Below, in pieces: positions 1 to 7,951 of a DNA stretch of 64,000 nt (its first letter is position 1; each line of letters begins with the position of its first letter). The notes beneath the pieces were generated by a model, which did not search any database, was not told the origin of the DNA, and worked only from the letters and a program-made list of their open reading frames with translations. The DNA is from Planctomycetota bacterium (GTDB lineage: Bacteria > Planctomycetota > B15-G4). The position numbers were made by a program, and so were the translations under genes. Location: assembly GCA_029259745.1 (NCBI GenBank), contig JAJDEO010000013.1, positions 64,001 through 128,000 on the forward strand, written 5' to 3'.

Positions 1-3000
1 CTGCTTCTCCTCGTCACGTCCACGGCCAGCGCCGGCGACGTCGACTTCGGTCGCGACGTGCTCCCGGTGCTCTCGGATCGCTGCTTCCAGTGCCACGGTG
101 GCGACGCGACGTCGCGTGAGGCCGACCTCCGTCTCGATCTCCGCGACAGCGCTGTCGGGCGCGTGATCGTCCCCGGTGATGCCGAGGCCAGCGAGCTCTG
201 GAAGCGCATCACAAGCGACGACGTCGACGACATCATGCCGCCGCCGCACGCGAAGAAGCGCCCGCTCAGCGAAGGCGAACGCGACGCGCTGCGACGCTGG
301 ATCGACGGCGGCGCCGAGTACGAGACGCACTGGTCGTTCGTCACGCCCGCGGCCGTCGCACCGCCGGACGACGCGAGCGGCTGGGCCCGCACCGACATCG
401 ACCGCTTCGTCGCGGCCCGCCTCGCCGAGCGGGGTATGGCGCCCAGCCCGCCGGCCGACCGCGCGTCGCTGCTGCGCCGCGTCTTCCTCGACCTCACGGG
501 TCTTCCGCCCACGCTCGACGAGGTCGACGCATTTCTCTCCGACGATCGTGACGACGCCTACGAGCGCGTCGTCGATCGGCTGCTGAGCGAGGAGACCTAC
601 CGCACGCGCCTCGCCGAACGCCTCGCAACGCCCTGGCTCGACGCGGCACGCTACGCCGACACGATCGGCATCCACACCGACAACGGCCAGCAGATGTGGG
701 CCTGGCGCGACTGGGTGCTGCGCGCTTTCCGCGACGACATGCCCTACGACCAGTTCGTCGTCGAGCAACTCGCCGGCGACCTGCTCGACGACGCGACCGT
801 CGATCAGAAGGTGGCCAGCGGCTTCAACCGCAACCACGTCATCACGGACGAAGGCGGCGCGATCAACGAGGAGTACCTGATCGAGTACGCCATCGAGCGC
901 GCCAACACGACCGGCGCCGTCTTTCTCGGGCTGACTCTCGGCTGTGCCCGCTGCCACGACCACAAGTTCGACCCGACCACGCAGCGCGACTACTTCAGTT
1001 TCGTGTCGTTCTTCAACTCGGTCGATCAGCCGGGCCTCTACAGCCAGACGCCCGACGTGCAGCAGCGCGCCTTCGAGCCGTTCATCGACGTGCCCGACGC
1101 CGAGCAGAGCGCACGGCTCGACGCGATCGCCGCGCACATCGAGGCCTTGACGGCGAAGCTCGAGGAGCCGCTGCCGCGCGAGGACGAGCGGCGCGTCGAG
1201 TTCCTGGCCGAGCTCGCCGCGTCGACGGGGAGCAACTGGACCACGCCCGAGCTCATCGAGGCCACGTCGTCGGATCCGCGCGTGACGCTCGTCCTACGCG
1301 ACGACGGGTCACTGCAGGCCGCCGGCCCCGAGCCGGACTTCGAGGACTACACACTCACGCTGCGCAGCGAAGCCACCGACGTGCGCATGCTGCTGCTCGA
1401 GGTACTCGAGTCGTACGACGAGGACGGCAACGTCATCACGCCGGGCGGCGGACGTGCCTTCCACGGCAACGCGGTCGTCTCGCACCTCACGCTCGAGGCG
1501 CGCCCCACCGGCAGCGACGCGGCGTGGCAAACGCAGCCGCTGATCTGGGCCTGGTCGGACCACATGCAGCGCAACCGCGACTACGAGCCCGGCAACCTGC
1601 TCGTCGACGACAAGGAGGGCTGGGCGCTCGACGGGAACGCGAACGCCGGCGAGCGCACGCTGATCGTGCTCGCCGAGGAGTCGTTCGGGTTCGACGAGGG
1701 CACCGATCTGCGCGTGACGTTGGCGTTCCGCTCGCCATTCGCGCAGCACTCGATCGGCCGACTGCGCGTGCACGTCTCGCCAGCCACCGACACCGCGCGG
1801 TTGCCTGTGATGCTCGGGCGCTGGCACAGCGTCGGTCCGTTTGCGCAGGTGTCGACCGAGACGCGCTACGACGATGTGGGCCCCGGCGCCGAAACCGAAC
1901 TCGACCGCGGGCGAACGTTCGGCGACGCCGCGCTGAAGTGGACATTCCGCGGGGACGACGTCGACGGCGAGGTGAATCGCCTCGGCACGACGGTCGGCTC
2001 GACGTACGTGACGCGACGCATCTGGTCGCCGGACGCGCGCGAACTCGAGGTCGCGATCGGAAGCGACGACGGGGTCGTCCTCCGCGTCAACGGCGAGGTC
2101 GTCTTCGAGGAGCGCGTCGACCGTGGCGCGGCCCCGGCCCAGAGCACCACCACGCTGCCGCTGCGCGCGGGCCACAACCTCGTGACGATGCAGATCGTCA
2201 ACACGGGCGGCCCGACGGCCTACGCCTTCGAGACGCAACCGCCCGACGCTGTCCTCCAGCGCCCGCTCGTCGCCGCCCTCGCCCCTGCGAATGCCATCAC
2301 CGACACGTCCCGCGAGCGCTGGAAGCTGACTTGGCGCCGCAGCATGTTCGACGAGTACCGCCTCCTCGACGACGAACGCACGGCACTGCGCAGCGAGAGC
2401 GACACGATTGAAGAGTCACTGCCGCGCGCCATGGTGATGCGCGAGCTCGACGAGCCGCGCGAGACGTTCGTGCTCATGCGCGGCGCCTACGACCAGCCCG
2501 ACCGCAGCCAGCCCGTCGGTCGCAGCCCACCGGCGTTCCTTCCGCCGCTCGCCGACGGCGCACGGCGCGACCGCCTCGGCCTGGCGCGCTGGATGGTCTC
2601 GGACGAAAACCCACTCTTCGCGCGCGTTGCCGTCAACCGGATCTGGCAGATGCTCTTCGGGATCGGTCTCGTCCCGACATCCGAGGACTTCGGGATCCAG
2701 GGTGCGCGCCCGACGCATCCCGAACTCCTCGACTGGCTCGCCGTCACCTTCCGTGAGCAAGGCTGGAGCACGCACGAGCTGCTGCGTTCGATCGTGCTCA
2801 GTGAGACGTACCGCCAGAGTTCCACCGTGCGCGCCGACCTCGCCGAACGCGACCCGAACAACCGCTGGCTCCATCGCTACCCGCGTCGACGCCTCTCGGC
2901 CGAACACATCCGCGACCTCGCGCTGTACACGTCCGGCCTGTTGCGCGAACAACTCGGTGGCCCGCCCGTCAAGCCGTACCAGCCGGCGGGCCTTTGGAAC

Positions 3001-3516
3001 GAGGTCGCCATGACCCAGTCGAACACGCGCACGTTCGAGCGTGGCATGGACGACGACCTCTGGCGTCGCAGCCTCTACACGTACTGGAAGCGCGCGGTAC
3101 CCCCGCCGGCGCTTCAGACGTTCGATGCGCCGACGCGCGAATCGTGCGTCATGCGCCGCATCCCGACGAACACTCCCCTGCAGGCGTTGGTGCTCTGGAA
3201 CGACGAGCAGTTCGTCGAGGCCGCGCGCGTGCTCGCCCAGCGCACCCTGGCCGAGCCCGGGAGCGACGCCGAGCGCATCGCATCGCTCGTCCGGCGTGCG
3301 ACATCGCGTGCACCGACGGACGAGGAAGCGGCGCGCATCGCCGACGCTCTCGTGTACTTCCGCGAGCGCTACGCCGACGATGTCGCAAGCGCGGACAGCC
3401 TCGTCCGCGTCGGCGAGGCGCCACTCGACATGTCCACCGACACCACCGAACTCGCCGCCTGGTCGATGATCGCAAGCACGGCCCTCAACCTCCACGAAAC
3501 GCTGACACAACGCTGA
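1..3516 (+). CDS. PSCyt1-PSCyt2-PSD1 planctomycete cytochrome protein, 5' truncated
   Basis: Large exported protein of a typical planctomycete family of unknown biochemical role. The frame is open from the window edge, and the first 12 codons read as the end of a signal peptide (LLLLVTSTASAG), so the start lies upstream; the GTG at 58 is internal. A haem-binding CFQCH motif (residues 28-32, counted from base 1) with a later DIMPPP gives a PSCyt1 cytochrome-c-like domain. PSCyt2 (DUF1549) follows at about residues 130-320, a PA14/beta-sandwich-like insert lies near residues 640-740, and PSD1 (DUF1553) occupies about residues 855-1110. Its stop overlaps the ATG of the DUF1501 gene (TGATG), so the two are translationally coupled, as is very common for PSD1/DUF1501 pairs. 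Family and pairing are secure. Function is not known; a role in redox or polysaccharide-linked degradation is inference. Confidence 0.9.
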   Translation: MLLLVTSTASAGDVDFGRDVLPVLSDRCFQCHGGDATSREADLRLDLRDSAVGRVIVPGDAEASELWKRITSDDVDDIMPPPHAKKRPLSEGERDALRRWIDGGAEYETHWSFVTPAAVAPPDDASGWARTDIDRFVAARLAERGMAPSPPADRASLLRRVFLDLTGLPPTLDEVDAFLSDDRDDAYERVVDRLLSEETYRTRLAERLATPWLDAARYADTIGIHTDNGQQMWAWRDWVLRAFRDDMPYDQFVVEQLAGDLLDDATVDQKVASGFNRNHVITDEGGAINEEYLIEYAIERANTTGAVFLGLTLGCARCHDHKFDPTTQRDYFSFVSFFNSVDQPGLYSQTPDVQQRAFEPFIDVPDAEQSARLDAIAAHIEALTAKLEEPLPREDERRVEFLAELAASTGSNWTTPELIEATSSDPRVTLVLRDDGSLQAAGPEPDFEDYTLTLRSEATDVRMLLLEVLESYDEDGNVITPGGGRAFHGNAVVSHLTLEARPTGSDAAWQTQPLIWAWSDHMQRNRDYEPGNLLVDDKEGWALDGNANAGERTLIVLAEESFGFDEGTDLRVTLAFRSPFAQHSIGRLRVHVSPATDTARLPVMLGRWHSVGPFAQVSTETRYDDVGPGAETELDRGRTFGDAALKWTFRGDDVDGEVNRLGTTVGSTYVTRRIWSPDARELEVAIGSDDGVVLRVNGEVVFEERVDRGAAPAQSTTTLPLRAGHNLVTMQIVNTGGPTAYAFETQPPDAVLQRPLVAALAPANAITDTSRERWKLTWRRSMFDEYRLLDDERTALRSESDTIEESLPRAMVMRELDEPRETFVLMRGAYDQPDRSQPVGRSPPAFLPPLADGARRDRLGLARWMVSDENPLFARVAVNRIWQMLFGIGLVPTSEDFGIQGARPTHPELLDWLAVTFREQGWSTHELLRSIVLSETYRQSSTVRADLAERDPNNRWLHRYPRRRLSAEHIRDLALYTSGLLREQLGGPPVKPYQPAGLWNEVAMTQSNTRTFERGMDDDLWRRSLYTYWKRAVPPPALQTFDAPTRESCVMRRIPTNTPLQALVLWNDEQFVEAARVLAQRTLAEPGSDAERIASLVRRATSRAPTDEEAARIADALVYFRERYADDVASADSLVRVGEAPLDMSTDTTELAAWSMIASTALNLHETLTQR

Positions 3517-4979
3517 TGGATCCGCTCGAAGAACGTACCCACGAGTGGACGCGCCGACGCTTCTTCGGTGCGTGCGCTGGCACACTTTCGGGATTCCTCG
3601 GCACCACGGCCCTCTCGTCGGTGCTCGGTGCCACGGAACCGCCGCGCGCAGACGGAGCCGGGCCGTACATCCCGCAACTGCACCACCGCCCGCGTGCCAA
3701 GCGCGTCATCTACATGCACATGGAGGGCGCACCGAGCCAGATCGACCTCTTCGATCACAAGCCCGGCCTGCGCCAGCGCTTCGACCAGGAACTCCCCGAC
3801 TCGATCCGTCAGGGCCAGCGCCTCACGGGCATGACGAGCGGCCAGTCGCGCTTCCCCGTCGCTCCGTCGCTCTTCCATTTCAGCCGCTACGAGAACAACG
3901 CCGACGGCATCTGGATCAGCGACCTCATGCGGCATACCGGCAGCGTCGCGAAGGAACTCTGCTTCGTGCATTCGATGCACACCGAGGCGATCAACCACGA
4001 GCCGGGCATCACGTTCTTCCAAACCGGAAGCCAGCAGCCCGGACGCGCGTCGTTCGGGTCGTGGATGAGCTATGGACTCGGGAACGCGAACGCGAACCTG
4101 CCGGCCTTCGTCGTGCTCATCTCGCAGGGGTTCGGGAACATGCAGGCCCTGTCGTCGCGCTTCTGGGGCAGCGGATTCCTGCCCGGCGAACACCAGGGCT
4201 GCAAGCTGCGCAGCAGCGGTGATCCGGTGCTGTACCTCGAAGACGCCCCGGGCGTGACGCGTGGCGATCGGCGCAAGATGCTCGACCTCGTCGCCGATCT
4301 CAACGAGCGCGAGTTCGCGCGGTCGTTCGACCCGGCTGTGCGCACGCGCATCGCCCAGGCTGAGATGGCCTACCGCATGCAGATGTCCGTCCCCGATCTC
4401 GTCGACATCTCCGACGAGGACGAAGCGACGCTCGAGATGTATGGACCCAACGTGCGCACGCCGGGCAGCTTCGCGTCCAACTGCCTGCTCGCCCGCCGGT
4501 TGTCGGAACGCGGCGTGCGGTTCGTGCAGCTCTACATGCGCGGGTGGGATGCACACGGAAACCTGCCCAGTGAGATCCGCGCCCAGTCCGAGGCCGTCGA
4601 CCAACCTCAGGCCGCGCTCGTCGCCGACCTCGCGCGGCGCGGACTGCTCGACGACACGCTCGTCATCTGGGCCGGTGAGTTCGGGCGCACCGTCTACAGC
4701 CAAGGCACGCTGACGGAAACGAACTACGGGCGCGACCACCACCCGCGCTGCTTCACGATCTGGCTCGCGGGCGGCGGCATCGCGCCGGGCATCACCGTCG
4801 GCAAGACGGACGACTTCTCGTACAACATCGTCGACACGCCCGTCGACGTCCACGACCTGCACGCAACGCTGCTGCACGTGCTCGGCATCGACCACGAGCG
4901 CCTCTCGTTCCGCCACGAAGGCCGCGACCACCGCCTCACCGACGTCTTCGGTCGCGTCCGCCCGGAGCTGCTCGCATGA
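3516..4979 (+). CDS. DUF1501 family protein with Tat signal
   Basis: A 487-residue protein of the DUF1501 (sulfatase/alkaline-phosphatase-superfamily-like) family. I chose the ATG at 3516, which overlaps the upstream stop by one base; the open frame extends further upstream but that part is a shadow of the PSD1 gene. A twin-arginine signal (RRRFFG at residues 13-18, then a hydrophobic stretch) indicates folded export by Tat. Diagnostic family segments visible are HMEGAPSQIDLFDHKPGL near residue 70, WDAHGN, WAGEFGRT and GRDHHPRCF towards the C-terminus. It sits between the PSCyt1/PSD1 protein and a second PSCyt1 protein with overlapping ends, implying one transcript. Catalytic activity has not been established for this family as far as I know. 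Confidence 0.9.
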   Translation: MDPLEERTHEWTRRRFFGACAGTLSGFLGTTALSSVLGATEPPRADGAGPYIPQLHHRPRAKRVIYMHMEGAPSQIDLFDHKPGLRQRFDQELPDSIRQGQRLTGMTSGQSRFPVAPSLFHFSRYENNADGIWISDLMRHTGSVAKELCFVHSMHTEAINHEPGITFFQTGSQQPGRASFGSWMSYGLGNANANLPAFVVLISQGFGNMQALSSRFWGSGFLPGEHQGCKLRSSGDPVLYLEDAPGVTRGDRRKMLDLVADLNEREFARSFDPAVRTRIAQAEMAYRMQMSVPDLVDISDEDEATLEMYGPNVRTPGSFASNCLLARRLSERGVRFVQLYMRGWDAHGNLPSEIRAQSEAVDQPQAALVADLARRGLLDDTLVIWAGEFGRTVYSQGTLTETNYGRDHHPRCFTIWLAGGGIAPGITVGKTDDFSYNIVDTPVDVHDLHATLLHVLGIDHERLSFRHEGRDHRLTDVFGRVRPELLA

Positions 4980-6076
4980 TCCTGACCTCAGTGGTCGCCG
5001 CGGTGGCGCTCGGCTGCGCGGGCCCGAGTGACGACACGTCGACGTGGTACGAGTCGTCGATCCAGCCGTTCTTCGAGTCGTACTGCGTTCGCTGCCACGG
5101 TGAGACGCGTCGCAAGGGCGATCTGGCGCTGCACACCCTCGCCGACCTGCAGGCCGGCGGCTTCGATGGCGCGGTGTTCGTGGCGGGTGATGCCGCCGCA
5201 AGCACGTTGATCCAGCGTTTGCGGCTCGACGCCGATCATGAAGAGCACATGCCGCCCAGCTCGAAGTCGCAGCCGAGTGCCGCCGAGATCGCGGGCGTTG
5301 CGGCGTGGATCGACGCAGGAGCCGACGTGCAGGCTGCGGCTCCGACGGTCGCCTCGGAGCCGAGCGCACCGACGCGCCCGCCGATCGTCATCGACGCGCC
5401 CTTCCCGGACGAACTCGTCGAATCGCTGCGCGCCGAGTACGTCCACATCGAGGTGATCGACCCCGCGCTGCGCGGCGTCTGGATCGACTTCGCCGCACGT
5501 CCGTCCGCCGACGACGCATGGGTCGCGAGGCTCGCGCCGCTGGCGCCGTTCGTCCTCGAGCTTTCGCTCGCCGGCACGGAGATCAGTGATGCCGCGTTCG
5601 AGCACATCGCGGCCATGCCGCATCTCGATCGCCTCGACGTCGCGCGCACGGCCTGCACGTCGCAAGGTCTCGCACGCCTCGGTGGCCACGCGTTCCTGCG
5701 CACGCTCGTGCTCACGGGCACGTCGATCGACGCCGACGCCGGCGGCACGCTGGCTTCGCTCCCGGCGCTCGAGCGCGTGTTCGTCTGGAAGACGCCGTGG
5801 ACCGACGACGCCACCGCAGCGCTGCTCGTCGAACGTCCGGACCTGCGCGTCGTCACCGCCGCCGTCGCCTCGGCGATCCCGCTCGAGACCGAACCGCCGC
5901 CGGAGTTCACGCGCATCCCCGAACTGCCCGCCGTCAACACGCTATGCCCCGTGAGCGGTGCCCCCGTCGACACGCGCTTTCGGATCGCGCACGACGGGCA
6001 GATCATTGCTTTCTGCTGCACCGACTGCGCCGTCACGTTCTGGCAGGCCCCGGACGACTACGCCGTCCAACCCTGA
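4976..6076 (+). CDS. PSCyt1 / leucine-rich-repeat-like / YHS-like exported protein
   Basis: A 366-residue protein that starts with an ATGA overlap on the DUF1501 gene and closes the three-gene operon. The N-terminus is a short signal sequence ending in ALGC (a weak lipobox). A PSCyt1-type cytochrome domain follows, with CVRCH near residue 38 and distal HMPP near residue 90. The middle (about 150-290) has leucine-rich-repeat-like strand/loop units such as LDRLDVARTAC and LRTLVLTGT. The last 50 residues contain CPVSG, then CCTDC, a pattern like YHS/TRASH metal-binding domains. The combination suggests a periplasmic redox or metal-sensing partner of the two upstream proteins. Domain calls are by eye; the LRR and YHS assignments are less certain than PSCyt1. 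Confidence 0.75.
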   Translation: MILTSVVAAVALGCAGPSDDTSTWYESSIQPFFESYCVRCHGETRRKGDLALHTLADLQAGGFDGAVFVAGDAAASTLIQRLRLDADHEEHMPPSSKSQPSAAEIAGVAAWIDAGADVQAAAPTVASEPSAPTRPPIVIDAPFPDELVESLRAEYVHIEVIDPALRGVWIDFAARPSADDAWVARLAPLAPFVLELSLAGTEISDAAFEHIAAMPHLDRLDVARTACTSQGLARLGGHAFLRTLVLTGTSIDADAGGTLASLPALERVFVWKTPWTDDATAALLVERPDLRVVTAAVASAIPLETEPPPEFTRIPELPAVNTLCPVSGAPVDTRFRIAHDGQIIAFCCTDCAVTFWQAPDDYAVQP

Positions 6077-6096
6077 GTCGCGCTGAACACGACGAA

Positions 6097-6127
6097 GCCC
6101 CCCCGCCCGCTTGCACGGGCGAGGGCT
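6097..6127 (+). terminator. GC hairpin after the PSCyt1 operon
   Basis: A roughly 10-bp stem with one mismatch (CCCCGCCCG pairing with CGGGCGAGGG) and a short loop, 20 bases after the stop codon at 6076. There is no U-tract, so rho-independent termination is plausible but not certain. Confidence 0.5.
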
Positions 6128-6390
6128 CGACTTGCTCGACGATCTTCCGTCAGGGCAGCTGATCACCCGCGGCGCCGGGGTGCGATTGAACATGTGCCTT
6201 CCTTTCGGGCGCATGGTGTGCGCAGTCCACGGCTGCGCTGCGAGCGTTCGCACGACGCGGTGCGTACACTCCTGATTGGCTCGACCCCGCGCGCATCTCT
6301 GCTGGAAGTGCGAGGAAATGAGTACGTCGAGTCACTGTCAGCACGAAGCGGCGACGGGCGGCAACGGGCTCAGGATTCGCGCGATCCAAC

Positions 6391-6426
6391 GACAAAGGGA
6401 CCCACCTCCCGGTGAGTCCCTTTGTC
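6391..6426 (-). terminator. Hairpin terminator of the redoxin gene
   Basis: A perfect 11-bp inverted repeat (GACAAAGGGAC / GTCCCTTTGTC) around a 14-base loop, placed 28 bases beyond the stop of the minus-strand redoxin gene. The arrangement fits an intrinsic terminator or 3' stabilising hairpin. Confidence 0.6.
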
Positions 6427-6454
6427 TTGTCATGTCGCCGTGCGTGCCGGTGCG

Positions 6455-6979
6455 TCAGAGCAGTTTGTCGATCTCCGCGAACACCGCGTCCGCACCTCCC
6501 ATGATTGACGAGACGCTCGACGTCCAGACGATCTTGCCTTCGCCATCGATCAGGATCTGCGTCGGCACGGCGCCGACGCCCAAGGCCTCGGTGACGGCGT
6601 CGTCTGCAAACGCCCAGTGGAGGTCGAGATCCGAGCCGGGACCTTCGATCCACTTGCGACCCGTCGCCGGATCTTCGAGGGCGTTGATGGCAATGATCTC
6701 GACACCCTTCGCTGCGTACTCTTCTTCTCGTGTGCTCATGTCACGCATGAGCTCGATGCAACCGCTTCAGTACGAAGCCCAGAAGTCGAGCAGGACGATC
6801 TTGCCCTCGAGCGACGACAGAGCGAGTGTCTGCCCGTCGAGCGTCGAGAGCTGCACGTCCGGGCTCGCCGCACCGAGGGTGACGTCCGGGCTGAGCTTGC
6901 CGGAGTACCACCATGCCCCGACACCGAGAACGAGAACGCCGACGGCAAGGACGCCGGCCAGGACCTTCATGAGTTTCAT
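6455..6979 (-). CDS. Membrane-anchored thioredoxin-fold protein with in-frame UGA (candidate selenoprotein, UxxC)
   Basis: Read through one in-frame TGA (6767-6769), this is a 174-residue AhpC/TlpA-like redoxin. Start ATG at 6979 (MKLMKVLAG), with GAGG about 10 bases upstream. Residues 4-25 form a signal anchor, placing the domain outside the cytoplasmic membrane. The thioredoxin fold is complete: KIVLLDFWASY before the TGA, then S-G-C, a helix, VEIIAIN, and the cis-Pro segment GAVPTQILIDG. The TGA (codon 71) replaces the first Cys of the usual WCxxC, giving U71-S-G-C74. The frame is identical on both sides and all fold elements are intact, which argues against ordinary decay. A hairpin beginning 14 bases after the TGA fits the bacterial SECIS pattern. 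Alternatives are a nonsense mutation or sequencing error of a Cys codon (TGC/TGT to TGA). Selenocysteine is inferred; no sel genes lie in this window. Confidence 0.8.
6734..6752 (-). promoter_or_regulatory. SECIS-like hairpin
   Basis: On the coding strand, GCTCATG-CGTGA-CATGAGC forms a perfect 7-bp stem with a five-base loop. The loop begins 21 bases after the TGA at 6767-6769. The published bacterial SECIS consensus needs an apical hairpin about 16-37 bases after UGA with a G among the first two loop bases; here the second loop base is G. It lies inside the coding sequence, as bacterial SECIS elements do. Function is inferred. Confidence 0.6.
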
Positions 6980-7153
6980 CGACCACGGACCTCGTAGAGA
7001 ATCGTCGCGCCGTAAGCACTCACGGCGACCCCTGACGATACTCCACCCATGTGGCACGGCGCTGACGTCGCCCGCTGCGGCGTGCGACGTCACACTCATC
7101 GAAGCGCGAAACCCGCCCGAAACCGTTGGACCTGGCGCGGTCTGAAGCGGTCG

Positions 7154-7951
7154 CTACGGCGCGCCGACGGGACCACGGGCTACGAGTGCGGCTTCGAGGG
7201 CCGCGAAGATCTCGTCTTCCTCTGCGGGCTTCTCGATGAAGGCATCGGCGCCGGCGGCCAGGGCGCTGTCGCGATGCTCGACGGCAGACTTGCCCGTGAT
7301 GACGATGATCGGTGTCGAGAAGAGCGAGTCGAGCAGGCGGAATCGCTCCACCAGTTTCGTGTCGGCACAGCCGGGCAGACCGAGGTCGAGCAAGATCGCG
7401 TCAGGCTGCTCGGCGCGTGCGATCGACACGGCTGTCACGGCATCACGGGCGATCGCCACATCGACGCCGCGACGCCGCAGGATGATCGACATGGCGCGCA
7501 GCGTGTCGGGATCGTCCTCGACCACGAGGACCTTCAGCGGCGCGGATTCCTCGGGCTCGGCATGCGCCGCGATCTTGGTCGTCGCAAGGCTGCGGTCGAT
7601 GATCTCACGCAGCTCGTCCATGTCGTACGGCTTCTCGACGTAGGCGCGGGCGCCGAGGTCGAGCGCACGCGACCGATGTGACTGCATGTCGCGCGCCGAC
7701 ACGACGATGACAGCGCAGTCCTTCGTCTCGGGCCGCGAGAGCACCTGCTCGAGAACACCGAGACCGTCACCGTCGGGCAGACCGAGGTCGAGCAGGATCA
7801 CGGCCGGGCGCTCTTGGCGCGCCGTCGCGAGACCGGTGCGTGCATCGGCTGCGTGGAGGATGCGATGGCCCGACTTGCGAAGGGAGACGTCGAGGCCGCG
7901 GCGACAGTCGACGTCGTCCTCGATGATGAGCAGCGTGTGGCGGTGATCCAT
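7154..7951 (-). CDS. Tandem receiver-domain response regulator
   Basis: A 265-residue protein made of two CheY-like receivers and no output domain. The ATG at 7951 overlaps the upstream kinase stop (TGATG). REC1 (about 6-122) has acidic residues E11/D12/D13, phospho-acceptor D55 (ILLDLGLPDG) and Lys in EKPYD. REC2 (about 139-258) has EDD at 145-147, acceptor D189 (ILLDLGLPG) and EKPAEE. Two complete phosphorylation sites and no DNA-binding region suggest a phosphorelay or protein-interaction role downstream of the co-transcribed REC-histidine kinase. The longer frame upstream is a shadow of the kinase gene. Confidence 0.9.
   Translation of the reverse strand: MDHRHTLLIIEDDVDCRRGLDVSLRKSGHRILHAADARTGLATARQERPAVILLDLGLPDGDGLGVLEQVLSRPETKDCAVIVVSARDMQSHRSRALDLGARAYVEKPYDMDELREIIDRSLATTKIAAHAEPEESAPLKVLVVEDDPDTLRAMSIILRRRGVDVAIARDAVTAVSIARAEQPDAILLDLGLPGCADTKLVERFRLLDSLFSTPIIVITGKSAVEHRDSALAAGADAFIEKPAEEDEIFAALEAALVARGPVGAP

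Larger units (their letters stand above)
6077..6454. other. Intergenic region with two hairpins
   Basis: A 378-base gap between the convergent PSCyt1-LRR gene and the redoxin gene. It holds a GC-rich hairpin just after the plus-strand stop and a perfect 11-bp-stem hairpin just after the minus-strand stop. On the minus strand an ATG at 6193 is preceded by a strong AAGGAAGG Shine-Dalgarno sequence and opens a frame that runs back over the end of the upstream gene to 5942. It resembles no family I recognise and has an unusual Arg/Ser/Pro-rich composition, so I do not call it a gene. Confidence 0.4.

Noticed and set aside
3369..5369. Long minus-strand open frame (666 codons) across the PSD1/DUF1501 genes
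   Set aside because: It is antisense to two well-supported genes, is low-complexity and Arg/Ala-rich, has no domain match by eye, and is the kind of shadow expected at high GC. Similar shadows (for example 38208-39779 and 27065-28666 minus) were rejected for the same reason.
6455..7099. Two separate genes, a truncated redoxin and a 97-residue protein
   Set aside because: The pieces share one frame, complement each other exactly into a thioredoxin fold, and meet at an active-site codon. One recoded or mutated gene fits far better.
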